The notes under the pieces: model-generated | Told to the model about the DNA's origin: nothing | The model's database searches: none | The model's input: only the letters and a program-made list of their open reading frames with translations | Position numbers and translations under genes: made by a program | Part shown: positions 14,492 through 22,778 of the stretch, one piece after another | Layout of the letters: each line of letters begins with the position of its first letter | How positions within the stretch are numbered: the stretch's first letter is position 1 | NCBI GenBank assembly: GCA_963728045.1 | Contig: CAVSIE010000002.1 | Coordinates: 992,001-1,056,000 of the forward strand | Length of the DNA stretch: 64,000 nucleotides | Direction: 5' to 3' | DNA from: VRUE01 sp963728045 | Lineage (GTDB): Bacteria > Actinomycetota > Thermoleophilia > Solirubrobacterales > 70-9

Positions 14492-15573
14492 GCGCGTCGA
14501 AGGTCCCCCAGTCGAAGGCCCGCAGCCGCAAGGACGGCGCCGCGATCCCGCTCGACGAGGCCGACAAGCGGCTGATGAACCTGCTCCAGTCGAGCTTCCC
14601 GCTCGACCCGGAGCCATTCGCGCTGGTCGCCTCCGAGGCGGAGATGGAGTTGGATGACGTCCTCGCCCGCACGCGCCGCCTGCTCGACGAGCGAATCATC
14701 CGCGAGATCACGCCGATCTTCGACACCCGCGCGCTCGGCTACGAGTCGATGTTGGTGGCCGCGAAGGTCGACTCCGACAACCCCCAGCGCGCCGCGGCGG
14801 TTGTCAACTCCCATCCCGGCGTCTCGCACAATTACCTGCGCACCCACGATTTCAACCTCTGGTTCACGATCGCGACCCCGCCTGACTCCGAGCTCGGCCT
14901 CGCCGGCGCCCTCGAGGCGCTGATGCGGGAGACCGGCGCCGAGTCGATGCGCGAGCTGCCGACCCTGACCCTGTTCAAGATCAACATGAACCTGGAGATG
15001 GAGGGTGGCACCGACGCTCTCGCTGCCGCCGTCGACGCCGCGCCGCCGCGCGAGCTCGAGGCGCAGCCCTACGACGAGCGCGACATCGCCACGATCCGCG
15101 CCCTGCAGGGGCCGATGGACGCGGTCGAGCGCCCCTATGACGCTGCCGCGAGCGAGCTTGGCCTCGACACCGAGGAGCTGCTCGAGCACCTGCGAGAGAT
15201 GGTCGACCGCAAGCTGCTGCGCCGCGTCGCCGCGATCCTCTTCCACCGCCGCGCCGGCTTTTCCGCCAACGGGATGGGCGTCTGGAAGGTCCCGGAGGAG
15301 GAGATCCTCGAGACCGGCCGCCGCATGGCCGCCTTCCGCGGTATCTCCCACTGCTACCAGCGGCCGACCTACCCCGACTGGCCCTACAGCGTCTTCACCA
15401 TGGCTCACGGCCGCTCGAAGGAGGAGTGCGACGCGATCCTCGACTCGATTGCCGCCGAGTGCGGGATGGGCCCCGAAGATCGGGCCACCCTCTACTCCTC
15501 GACCGAGTACAAGAAGATTCGCCTCCACTACTTCACCGACGACTACCGACGCTGGGAGGAAGAGCACGCATGA
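14479..15573 (+). CDS. Fused AhbA-AhbB-like siroheme decarboxylase (Lrp/AsnC-related)
   Basis: A 364-residue protein with two copies of the Lrp/AsnC-like helix-turn-helix plus ferredoxin-fold unit. Module 1 (about residues 25-170) has THDFNLWF with His123; module 2 (about 195-355) has HCYQRPTYPDWPY from His291, the hallmark of AhbB/NirH-type heme enzymes and not of DNA-binding regulators. AhbA/AhbB decarboxylate siroheme to didecarboxysiroheme in the siroheme-dependent heme route; related NirD/L/G/H act in heme d1 synthesis. Here both halves are one chain. GTG start inside hemB and hemL just downstream support a tetrapyrrole role. A transcriptional regulator of heme genes is the less likely reading. 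Confidence 0.75.
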   Translation: MASVGASKVPQSKARSRKDGAAIPLDEADKRLMNLLQSSFPLDPEPFALVASEAEMELDDVLARTRRLLDERIIREITPIFDTRALGYESMLVAAKVDSDNPQRAAAVVNSHPGVSHNYLRTHDFNLWFTIATPPDSELGLAGALEALMRETGAESMRELPTLTLFKINMNLEMEGGTDALAAAVDAAPPRELEAQPYDERDIATIRALQGPMDAVERPYDAAASELGLDTEELLEHLREMVDRKLLRRVAAILFHRRAGFSANGMGVWKVPEEEILETGRRMAAFRGISHCYQRPTYPDWPYSVFTMAHGRSKEECDAILDSIAAECGMGPEDRATLYSSTEYKKIRLHYFTDDYRRWEEEHA

Positions 15574-15640
15574 ATTGCCAGCGCCGGCCTCCGGTCGCAA
15601 AGAATCAGATTGCGATGCTCCCTCCGGCCGGCTCGGCGAT

Positions 15641-16909
15641 TTGACCCGGTCCCACGAGTTGTACGAACGGGCGTTGCGAGTGATGCCCGGCGGCGTCAAC
15701 AGCCCCGTCCGCGCGATGCGGCAGATCGACCGTGAGCCGATCTTCGTCGACCGTGGCGAGGGCTGTGAGCTGATCGACGTGGACGGCAATCGCTATCTCG
15801 ACTGGGTCGGCTCGTGGGGCCCGCTGATCCTCGGCCACGCGAACCCGGAGGTCGTCGCCGCCGTCGCCGAGGCCGCCGGCCGCGGGACCAGCTACGGCGC
15901 CGCCACCCCTGCTGAGGTCGAGCTGGCCGAGGAGGTCGCCGCGCGAGTGCCAACGGCGGAGATGGTGAGGATGACCAGCTCCGGCACCGAGGCGGCGATG
16001 AGCGCCGTGCGCCTCGCCCGCGCGGTCACCGGCCGCGAGGTCGTGGTCAAGTTCGCCGGCGCCTACCACGGCCACTCCGACGGCTTGCTCGCCAACGCCG
16101 GCTCGGGCCTGGCAACCCTGGCGATCCCGGCCAGCCCCGGCGTCACTGCCGCCCAGACCGCGGCAACGGTCGTGGCGCCGTGGAACGACAGGGAGGCCGT
16201 GACCCGGGCGCTCGCAGACCACCCCGTCGCAGCGCTTCTCGCCGAGCCGGTCGCCGCCAACATGGGCGTCGTCCCGCCCGAGGAGGGGTTCCTCGAGTTC
16301 CTCCGCTCCGCCACCCGCGACAGCGGCGCTCTACTTGTCTTCGATGAGGTGATCACCGGCTTCCGCCTCGCCCGCGGGGGAGCGCAGGGGCTCTACGGCG
16401 TCGAGCCAGACCTGACCGTCCTCGGCAAGGTTCTCGGCGGCGGCCTGCCGGCGGCGGCCTTCGCCGGCCCGCGCGAGCTGATGGAGCGGGTCGCCCCGGC
16501 CGGCGACGTCTACCAGGCAGGCACGCTTTCCGGCAACCCGCTCGCGTCTGCCGCCGGCCTGGCGACGCTGCGCCAGCTCGACGCGCGGGCCTACGACCGC
16601 CTCGGGGCGCTCACCGACCGCCTCGCCGTCGGCCTCGCCGGCCTGGCGCAGGCTCGGCCGCTGCAGGTCGCCGCTGCGCCGGGGCTCGTCACGCTCTTCT
16701 TCAGCGCGACTCCGGTCGCGAACTTCGCAGGCGCCGCCGGCTGCGACCTCGAGGCGCACGCCCGCTTCTGCCGCGCCATGCTCGACCGCGGCGTCTACCC
16801 ACCGCCCTCCCAGTTCGAGGCTTGGTTCGTCTCGCTTGCCCACGACGAGTCGACGATCGACCGTACGCTCGAGGCCGCGTCCGATTCGCTCGACGAGGCA
16901 CTCCCGTGA
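15641..16909 (+). CDS. hemL: Glutamate-1-semialdehyde 2,1-aminomutase
   Basis: HemL is the PLP enzyme that converts glutamate-1-semialdehyde to 5-aminolevulinate, the C5 route entry to tetrapyrroles. Signature regions are PGGVNSPVRAM near residue 15, SSGTEAAMSAVRLAR, FAGAYHGHSDG, VFDEVITGFRLA and the PLP lysine in LGKVLGGGLPAAA. The frame is open far upstream, but alignment to the usual N-terminus (TRSKELFERA-like) points to the TTG at 15641, giving LTRSHELYERA and 422 residues. A short inverted repeat (TCGCAA/TTGCGA, 15594-15615) precedes it. The stop overlaps the next gene (GTGA). Confidence 0.93.
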   Translation: MTRSHELYERALRVMPGGVNSPVRAMRQIDREPIFVDRGEGCELIDVDGNRYLDWVGSWGPLILGHANPEVVAAVAEAAGRGTSYGAATPAEVELAEEVAARVPTAEMVRMTSSGTEAAMSAVRLARAVTGREVVVKFAGAYHGHSDGLLANAGSGLATLAIPASPGVTAAQTAATVVAPWNDREAVTRALADHPVAALLAEPVAANMGVVPPEEGFLEFLRSATRDSGALLVFDEVITGFRLARGGAQGLYGVEPDLTVLGKVLGGGLPAAAFAGPRELMERVAPAGDVYQAGTLSGNPLASAAGLATLRQLDARAYDRLGALTDRLAVGLAGLAQARPLQVAAAPGLVTLFFSATPVANFAGAAGCDLEAHARFCRAMLDRGVYPPPSQFEAWFVSLAHDESTIDRTLEAASDSLDEALP

Positions 16910-17325
16910 CCGACGTCCTGCATGCTCTGGCAGACCTCCTGCGCCAGGGGGACACCCCGATTGCGCCGCACATACTCGAGCCGAAGGAGGAGGCGGTCTT
17001 CGGCCCGCTCGCCGCAAGCGGGCCTCGTGCCGCCGCCGCCCCGAGCGAGTACGCGCTCGTAGTCGAGTCGGTTCGTGAGGGCTACCTCCTTCACTACGAC
17101 GAGCCGCGGCTGCTCGCCGGCCACGACGCCGACCTCGCCCTGCTCGCCGGCGACTACCTCTATGCGCTCGGGATCGAGCGCCTCGCCAAGCTTGGCGATC
17201 CCGCCGCGGTGCGCGAGCTGGGCGAGCTGATCGCCGACTGCGCGCAGCTCCATACGGAGGGTCGCGAGGCCGCGGCGGCAGACCGCTGGCGAGCCGCCGC
17301 GCGGGCGATCGGCGGAGTCAAATAG
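16906..17325 (+). CDS. Small helical protein of unknown function
   Basis: A 139-residue, alanine- and leucine-rich, probably all-helical soluble protein starting at a GTG that overlaps the hemL stop. The segment LLAGDYLYALGIERLAKLGDP resembles the LAGDYL helix of polyprenyl synthetases, but the DDxxD motifs are absent, so it is not an active synthase. It sits between hemL and the Rieske gene, in the tetrapyrrole/respiratory cluster. It may be an assembly factor or a degenerate prenyl-synthase-like partner (inference). Confidence 0.7.
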   Translation: MTDVLHALADLLRQGDTPIAPHILEPKEEAVFGPLAASGPRAAAAPSEYALVVESVREGYLLHYDEPRLLAGHDADLALLAGDYLYALGIERLAKLGDPAAVRELGELIADCAQLHTEGREAAAADRWRAAARAIGGVK

Positions 17326-17348
17326 ACTCTGTTCCTCCTAGGCGAGCA

Positions 17349-18029
17349 GTGGCTGACGAAGCGGACAAGCAGAACGGGGCCGAGACGGCGGCGCGGCAGG
17401 AGCGGGTGAAGCCCGACCCTCCCGGCTACTTCGAGGGCGAGTCGATGACCCGCCGCCGTGCCTTCACGGTGGCCGCCCAGGGCATCGGCGGCATCGCCGG
17501 CGCCGCGATCGTCCTGCCCGCGATCGGCTTCGCCGTCGCGCCGATCTTCCACCGCGGCAAGGAGCGCTGGGAGGCGGTCGGACCGGTCGACGACTTCGTC
17601 GCCGACACCTACCGCCAGGTCGTCTTCACCGAGACCGAGGGCATCGGCGACGCCGGCAAGACCACCGCCTACGTGCGCAAGGGCTCCAAGCAGTTCGGCG
17701 AGAGCCCGAACGAGGTCGTCGCCGTCTCCAACCGCTGCGCCCACCTCGGCTGCCCGGTCAGCTACGTCGAGGCCGCGGGCAACTTCATCTGCCCCTGCCA
17801 TGGCGGCGTCTACGACTTCCAGGGCAAACGACTCGGGGGGCCGCCGGTACGCCCGCTCGATCAGTTCCAGACCCGGATTCGCAACGGCCAAGTGGAAGTG
17901 GGGCCGCGCTACAGCGTCACCTCCCAGCTGGAGCCTGTGCGCGCCCGTGACCCCGGCGAGTTCACCGGCGGCATCTGGGAATATCTCTATCCGCCTCGTC
18001 CATCCACCTTCCCGCCCCCGAGTGGCTGA
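17349..18029 (+). CDS. qcrA: Rieske [2Fe-2S] protein of the cytochrome b/b6-c complex
   Basis: This is the Rieske iron-sulphur subunit that takes the first electron from menaquinol. Cluster ligands are Cys130 and His132 (CAHLGC, disulfide Cys135) and Cys148/His151 (CPCHGG). A membrane anchor at about residues 43-65 is preceded by TRRRAFT, a twin-arginine signal, so export probably uses the Tat system encoded at 21.8-22.8 kb. Length 226 aa. GTG start, followed closely by the cytochrome b gene. Confidence 0.93.
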   Translation: MADEADKQNGAETAARQERVKPDPPGYFEGESMTRRRAFTVAAQGIGGIAGAAIVLPAIGFAVAPIFHRGKERWEAVGPVDDFVADTYRQVVFTETEGIGDAGKTTAYVRKGSKQFGESPNEVVAVSNRCAHLGCPVSYVEAAGNFICPCHGGVYDFQGKRLGGPPVRPLDQFQTRIRNGQVEVGPRYSVTSQLEPVRARDPGEFTGGIWEYLYPPRPSTFPPPSG

Positions 18030-18042
18030 GGGCTAGCCCGCG

Positions 18043-18933
18043 ATGAAGCTCGACTCGCTCATTCCCGCTCCGCTCCGCAAACCGGCCAAGCCGGGCACGG
18101 GCAACGGCGCAAAGGGCCAGGCTCCGGCCGACCTCAAGACCGCTCCGCCGGAGCGCCCCTCCGACACCCAGAAGCTCGTCGACAAAGCCAAGGAGGCTCC
18201 GGTCGACGTTCTCGCCTGGGTCGACCAGCGCACCGCAGCCTCCGGCTTCCTCACCGGGATGCTCTTCCGCAAGGTGCCGAAGGGGACCAACTGGTTCTAC
18301 ACGCTCGGCTCCGCCACTCTCTTCGCCTTCATCGTCCAGGCCATCACCGGCGTCTTCCTGGCGATGTTCTACACGCCCTCGACGACCCAGGCCTACGCCT
18401 CGATCTCCCACATCAACAACGAGGTCTTCCTCGGCGCCTTCGTGCACGGCATGCACAAGTGGGGCTCGAGCGTGATGGTGATCCTGATCTTCCTCCACAT
18501 GGGCCGCACCTTCTTCTTCGGGGCCTACAAGTACCCGCGAGAGCTCAACTGGGTGATCGGGGTCGTGCTGCTGATCCTGACGATGACGATGGCATTCACC
18601 GGCTACCTATTGCCCTTCGACCAACGCTCCTTCTGGGCCTCGGTCGTCGGCATCAACATCAACGGCACCGGGCCCATCGTCGGTCCCTACCTGAGCGACT
18701 TCCTGCGAGCCGGGCCTGAGCTGGGCGCCACCACGCTCTCGCGCTTTTACGCGATCCACATGCTGCTGCTGCCAGGCGCGATCATCGCCCTGATCGGCGC
18801 CCACCTCTACCTCGTCGTCAAGCTCGGCACGACCGCGCCCCCCTGGGTCCGCGCCGAGAAGCCCAAGGTCGCAGCGCCGGTCTCCCGGCTCGACGCCGGC
18901 GCCGATGGCAACGGAGCGACACCCGCGCAATGA
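18043..18933 (+). CDS. qcrB: Cytochrome b (b6-type N-terminal part) of the quinol-cytochrome c reductase
   Basis: A 296-residue b6-type cytochrome b holding two b hemes. After a Lys/Pro-rich cytoplasmic N-terminus of about 75 residues come four membrane helices; heme-ligand histidines are in FVHGMHKWGSS, ILIFLHMGRTFF, FYAIHMLLLP and IGAHLYLVVK. The chain contains no cysteine, so the covalent heme attachment of cytochrome b6 and Bacillus QcrB is not possible here. The end overlaps the subunit IV-cytochrome c gene by four bases (ATGA). Confidence 0.92.
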   Translation: MKLDSLIPAPLRKPAKPGTGNGAKGQAPADLKTAPPERPSDTQKLVDKAKEAPVDVLAWVDQRTAASGFLTGMLFRKVPKGTNWFYTLGSATLFAFIVQAITGVFLAMFYTPSTTQAYASISHINNEVFLGAFVHGMHKWGSSVMVILIFLHMGRTFFFGAYKYPRELNWVIGVVLLILTMTMAFTGYLLPFDQRSFWASVVGININGTGPIVGPYLSDFLRAGPELGATTLSRFYAIHMLLLPGAIIALIGAHLYLVVKLGTTAPPWVRAEKPKVAAPVSRLDAGADGNGATPAQ

Positions 18934-19631
18934 AGCCGCAGGACAAGCAGGCATACCTCCAGGAGTACGAGCTGCTGAAGAAGAAGGGCAAGCCCTTCTT
19001 CCCCTACGCGGTGATGAAGGACTCGGCGATGATGCTGATCGTCGCGGGCGTGATCATCGCGATGTCGGTCATCCTCGGCGCCGAGCAGGGCCCCAAGGCC
19101 GATCCGACCTCGACCAGCTACGTGCCACGTCCCGAGTGGTACTTCTTCTTCCTCTTCGAGGTGCTGCGGGTGATCAAACCACCCGAGCTGGTCCCGGTCG
19201 CGACGATCGGCATCCCGACCATCTGCATGGTCCTCCTACTCCTGCTGCCTTTCTACGACCGCGGCCCGGAGCGCCATCCCGGCCGCCGTCCGATCGCCAC
19301 CACGGCCGGCTGCCTGACGATCGCCGCGATGGCCTACCTCACCTACCTCGGCGCGATCGGCGGCTCGCCGACCGAGATCGAGATGGAGGTCGCGCCGCGG
19401 TACGAGCTCGGCAAGGAGGTCGTCGCAGGGGCCGGCTGCCTCGCCTGTCACAAGCTCGGAGAGAACGGCAATCACGGCCCGGGGCCGGATCTGACCCACA
19501 TCGCCTCTCGTATCCCCCGCGCGGCGATCATTCGCTCGGTCGAAATCGGGCCAGGCATCATGCCGTCCTTCCGGGACCTGCCCCCGAAAAAGCTGAACGA
19601 GCTCGCTGACTTCCTCGCGTCCCTCAATTAA
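18930..19631 (+). CDS. qcrC: Subunit IV-cytochrome c fusion of the quinol-cytochrome c reductase
   Basis: A 233-residue protein joining cytochrome b C-terminal helices to a cytochrome c domain, as in Bacillus QcrC. The Qo-site PEWY motif is at residues 68-71, membrane helices lie at about 34-50, 90-108 and 122-142, and the heme c site CLACH is at 170-174 with a likely axial Met in GIMPSFRDL. This differs from the diheme QcrC of mycobacteria. It would pass electrons from the Rieske subunit to cytochrome c oxidase. Confidence 0.92.
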   Translation: MKPQDKQAYLQEYELLKKKGKPFFPYAVMKDSAMMLIVAGVIIAMSVILGAEQGPKADPTSTSYVPRPEWYFFFLFEVLRVIKPPELVPVATIGIPTICMVLLLLLPFYDRGPERHPGRRPIATTAGCLTIAAMAYLTYLGAIGGSPTEIEMEVAPRYELGKEVVAGAGCLACHKLGENGNHGPGPDLTHIASRIPRAAIIRSVEIGPGIMPSFRDLPPKKLNELADFLASLN

Positions 19632-19674
19632 GCCTTCGCGCGACTCCGCGCAGTTCGCGGAGCAGGTCAACCGC

Positions 19675-20346
19675 ATGTTCGATCGGGTGGCTGGTCGCTA
19701 TGACCTGCTCAACTCGCTGATGAGCGCCGGCCTTCACCACCGCTGGCGTGAGCGGGCCGCCGACCGAGCTGAGCTGGCCCCGGGGGACTCGGTTCTCGAC
19801 GTCTGCTGCGGCACTGGCGACCTGGCGCTGGAGCTGGCGGGGCGCGTGGCGCCCGCGGGCCGGGTCGTCGGCTGCGACTTCTCCGAGCCGATGCTCGACC
19901 TGGCGCGGGAGAAGACCGCCAGGCGCGGTATCGAGGGTGTCCGCTACGAGTGGGCCGACGCGCTCAACCTCCCCTACGACGCCGGACGCTTCGACGCCGT
20001 GACAGTGGGGTTCGGCGTCCGCAACTTCGCCGACCGCGCCCGCGGTCTGGGCGAGATGACCCGGGTTCTCCGTCCCGGCGGCCGCCTCGTCGTGCTCGAG
20101 TTCACCGAGCCGAGCCGACCGCCCTTCTCGACCTTCTACGCGCTCTGGTTCGACCGCATCGCTCCGATCCTGGGGAAGCTCTCCGACGACCCGGAGGCCT
20201 ACTCGTACCTGGCGGAATCGGTCCACAGCTTCCCCGGCCCGCGAGGCCTGGCCGAGAAGATGGGCGCCGCCGGACTCGAGCGGATCAGGTACACGATCCT
20301 GGCGGGAGGGATCGTCACGATCCACAGCGGCATCGCGTCAGAGTGA
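19675..20346 (+). CDS. menG: Demethylmenaquinone methyltransferase (UbiE/MenG)
   Basis: MenG uses SAM to methylate demethylmenaquinone, the last step of menaquinone synthesis. The family start MFDRVAGRYDLLNSLMS is followed by the SAM motif VLDVCCGTGDLALEL and GFGVRNFADRARGLGEM. From the ATG at 19675 it has 223 residues. In-frame codons upstream (PSRDSAQFAEQVNR) look like genuine coding sequence of this family but have no ATG or GTG; an ATT at 19627 overlapping the qcrC stop would be a non-standard alternative start. The stop overlaps the prenyl synthase start (GTGA). Confidence 0.93.
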   Translation: MFDRVAGRYDLLNSLMSAGLHHRWRERAADRAELAPGDSVLDVCCGTGDLALELAGRVAPAGRVVGCDFSEPMLDLAREKTARRGIEGVRYEWADALNLPYDAGRFDAVTVGFGVRNFADRARGLGEMTRVLRPGGRLVVLEFTEPSRPPFSTFYALWFDRIAPILGKLSDDPEAYSYLAESVHSFPGPRGLAEKMGAAGLERIRYTILAGGIVTIHSGIASE

Positions 20347-21308
20347 CCCGGCGCTCGGCCGTCCCGCCGCCGGTAACCGCGGTCCTCGACGCATCGAGTC
20401 GCTGGCTGCCGGCGCGGCTGGCCGAGGTCGAGCGGCGGCTGGCCGAGGAGAGCGCCGCCCGAGGCGGCGTGCTCGGCGAAGACGCCGCCGCCACCCTTGC
20501 TGCCGGAGGGAAGCGGTTGCGGCCGATGCTGGTCCTGCTCTGCGCCGGAGCGGACGGGGGGGAGGAGGCGGTGAGGGCCGCCGCTGCAGTCGAGCTCGTC
20601 CACATGGCGAGCCTCGTCCACGATGACGTCCTCGACGCGGCGCCGCTGCGGCGGGGTCACCCGACCGTTGTCGCCAGCGCCGGCCGCGAGCGCGCGGTCG
20701 CGGCCGGCGACCTGCTCTTCTCTCGCGCTTTCGCGCTGCTGGCAGAGGCCGGCGACGAGCGCGCCGTGGCGCTGTTGGCCGAGGCCTCGGCGGCATTGGC
20801 ACGCGGCGAGCTGGCCCAGCGCGAGGACGCTTTCGACACAACGATCGACGAACGGCGCTACCTGGAGCGCTGCCGGCTGAAGACGGCGCAGCTCTTCGAG
20901 TGCGCCTGCCTGCTCGGACGCGACACGGAGGAGATGGCTGAGTTCGGCGGCGCGATCGGACTTGCCTTCCAGCTGCTCGACGATGTGCTCGACGTCAGCG
21001 GTCCCCCCGAGCGCACAGGGAAGGCCCGCGGCGCCGATCTCCTCGACGGAACGGTCACGCTGCCACTCATCCTTGCCGCCGAGTCCGACCCGGCGCTCCG
21101 CGAGTCCGACCTGCGCGCCCTCGACGCCGCCGGCGCTGAGGCGCTCTGCGACCGCATTGCTGCGACCGACGCGCTCGAGCGGGTCCGCTCGCGTGCCCTG
21201 GAGATGGTCGCCGCGGCAAAGCGACACCTCGAGACTGCTTCTTTCGACTCCGAGCAGCGGCACCTGCTCGGCCTCGTCGCCGACGGCGTCGTCCAGCGCT
21301 ACAGCTGA
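20343..21308 (+). CDS. Polyprenyl diphosphate synthase (menaquinone side chain)
   Basis: A trans-isoprenyl diphosphate synthase of 321 residues that makes the long prenyl tail, presumably for menaquinone given its coupling to menG. Seen are GGKRLRPML, the first aspartate-rich motif LVHDDVLD, LRRGHPTVV, AAGDLLFSRAF, and the second aspartate-rich motif QLLDDVLDVSG. Chain length cannot be predicted by eye. The GTG start overlaps the menG stop by four bases. It converges on the zinc-ribbon gene with a five-base gap. Confidence 0.9.
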   Translation: MTRRSAVPPPVTAVLDASSRWLPARLAEVERRLAEESAARGGVLGEDAAATLAAGGKRLRPMLVLLCAGADGGEEAVRAAAAVELVHMASLVHDDVLDAAPLRRGHPTVVASAGRERAVAAGDLLFSRAFALLAEAGDERAVALLAEASAALARGELAQREDAFDTTIDERRYLERCRLKTAQLFECACLLGRDTEEMAEFGGAIGLAFQLLDDVLDVSGPPERTGKARGADLLDGTVTLPLILAAESDPALRESDLRALDAAGAEALCDRIAATDALERVRSRALEMVAAAKRHLETASFDSEQRHLLGLVADGVVQRYS

Positions 21309-21313
21309 ACGGC

Positions 21314-21646
21314 CTAAGCGAAGTCGTCAGCGCTGATCAGGTCCGCCTCGAGCGCGGCGGAGAAGGTGGCGCCGAAGTGCTGCATGTTCTTGTGCTCGAG
21401 TTCCTTCAGCACGCTGCTGAGCGCTCGCGTGCCGTGGTCGAGCTCCTCGTCGAAGGCGTCGATCTCGGCCTCGCCGTGAACCGAGTCGAAACGCCACTCG
21501 CACTCGGGGCAGCGCCGCCACAGTCGCCAGTGACCGCGGTCGCCTGCCTGCTCCCAGCAGGTCGGCTGCACCAGCTGCGATTCGCACTCGGGGCAGACGT
21601 GGAGCTCGAGGGCCGATTTCGTCTTCCTGGCGGCTGCGTTTCGCAT
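21314..21646 (-). CDS. Zinc-ribbon protein of unknown function
   Basis: A 110-residue protein with a two-Cys-pair zinc ribbon, CPEC near residue 18 and CPEC near residue 46, separated by a Trp-rich segment, followed by an acidic helical region of about 60 residues. No enzymatic motif is recognised; nucleic-acid or protein binding is the common role of such ribbons. It lies between the prenyl synthase (convergent) and tatA (divergent). Confidence 0.72.
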   Translation of the reverse strand: MRNAAARKTKSALELHVCPECESQLVQPTCWEQAGDRGHWRLWRRCPECEWRFDSVHGEAEIDAFDEELDHGTRALSSVLKELEHKNMQHFGATFSAALEADLISADDFA

Positions 21647-21766
21647 GACTCAACTATCGAACCCGCGAGCGAGCAATTCCATCCGCAGTTTTCGGTGAGT
21701 TGCCGAGAAAGTTCCATTACCGGGTAGGCAAGCATCCACAAAAGCGCGCGGCTGTACCATGGGGCC

Positions 21767-21988
21767 ATGCTCGGAAACATCGGCCCGCTGGAGATCGTCG
21801 TCGTCCTGATCATCGCCCTGATCGTTTTTGGGCCCAAGCGCCTGCCCGAGCTGGGGCGCTCGCTGGGCCGGGGAATCCGCGAGTTCCGCGGCTCGCTCGG
21901 CGGCAACGACGACGACGAGGACGACCCCGCCTCACAGCGGGAGATCGAGTCCGGCAAAGGGAGCCCGGTCGGCTCGAAGCGCGGCTGA
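21767..21988 (+). CDS. tatA: Sec-independent protein translocase TatA/E family
   Basis: A 73-residue TatA: short outside end, one membrane helix LEIVVVLIIALIVF, the FGPKRLPELGRSLGRGIREF hinge and amphipathic helix, and an acidic tail. TatA multimers form the pore that exports folded, twin-arginine signal proteins such as the Rieske protein at 17.3 kb. tatC follows nine bases later. The 120 bases upstream hold no gene and should contain the promoter. Confidence 0.95.
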   Translation: MLGNIGPLEIVVVLIIALIVFGPKRLPELGRSLGRGIREFRGSLGGNDDDEDDPASQREIESGKGSPVGSKRG

Positions 21989-21997
21989 GGCCCGCCC

Positions 21998-22771
21998 ATG
22001 GCGCGCCGCGTCAGGGCGGTCTCCCACGAGGATCGCCTCACCCTGGTCGAGCACCTCGACGAGCTGCGCGCCCGGATAATCGTCTGCGTCGCGACGCTCG
22101 TCGTCGCCCTGGCGCTCTGCTTCTGGCAGAACCATCTGCTGCTCGAGTTCGCCGCCGGCCCGTTGCCAAGTGGCCACGAGAAGCTGCTCACCTTCGGCGT
22201 CACCGAGCCCTTGATGACGACCGTGACCGTTGCCGTCTACGGCGCCCTACTGCTCTCGATGCCGGTGATCGTCTACCAGGCCTACGCCTACGTCCTGCCC
22301 GCCTTCAGCGACGTCGAGCGCCGCGCCGTGCTGCCGATCCTGCTGCTGGCGCCACTCCTCTTCCTCGCCGGCGTTGCTTTCGCCTACTTCGTCGTGATGC
22401 CGGCCGCGGTCGACTTCCTACTCAACTTCAACGACACCGAGTTCAACGTCCAGGTTCGTGCCCGCGACTACTACAGCTTCTTCGGGACGACGATGCTCGC
22501 CGGTGGGGTCGTCTTCCAGCTGCCACTGGCGGTGATCGCAGCGACCCGCCTCGGCATCGTCGAGATCGACCAGTTGCGCGCCAACCGCCGCTACGCCTAC
22601 CTGGTGATCGCCGTGATCGCCGCAGCGCTTCCCGGCGTGGATCCGGTCTCGATGCTGCTCGAGATGGTTCCACTCCTCGCTCTGTATGAGTTGAGTATCT
22701 TGCTCGCCAGGGCCCTCGGCAGGCCGAGGGCATCGGGAGGCGTACCAAGACCCTCGACCCAGGAGCGGTGA
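21998..22771 (+). CDS. tatC: Sec-independent protein translocase TatC
   Basis: TatC is the receptor for twin-arginine signals. The 257-residue protein has six membrane helices and the conserved N-terminal VEHLDELRARI, FGVTEPLMTTV and PVIVYQAYAYVLPAFSDVERR segments, plus the Glu-containing loop before helix 4. It is preceded by tatA and followed within eight bases by a TPR-like membrane-anchored gene. Confidence 0.95.
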   Translation: MARRVRAVSHEDRLTLVEHLDELRARIIVCVATLVVALALCFWQNHLLLEFAAGPLPSGHEKLLTFGVTEPLMTTVTVAVYGALLLSMPVIVYQAYAYVLPAFSDVERRAVLPILLLAPLLFLAGVAFAYFVVMPAAVDFLLNFNDTEFNVQVRARDYYSFFGTTMLAGGVVFQLPLAVIAATRLGIVEIDQLRANRRYAYLVIAVIAAALPGVDPVSMLLEMVPLLALYELSILLARALGRPRASGGVPRPSTQER

Positions 22772-22778
22772 GCTAGAG

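Noticed and set aside
15005..15640. Long in-frame upstream extension of hemL (total 634 codons)
   Set aside because: The extension overlaps the real AhbA-AhbB-like gene in another frame and is Ser/Arg-rich; the HemL family start fits the TTG at 15641.
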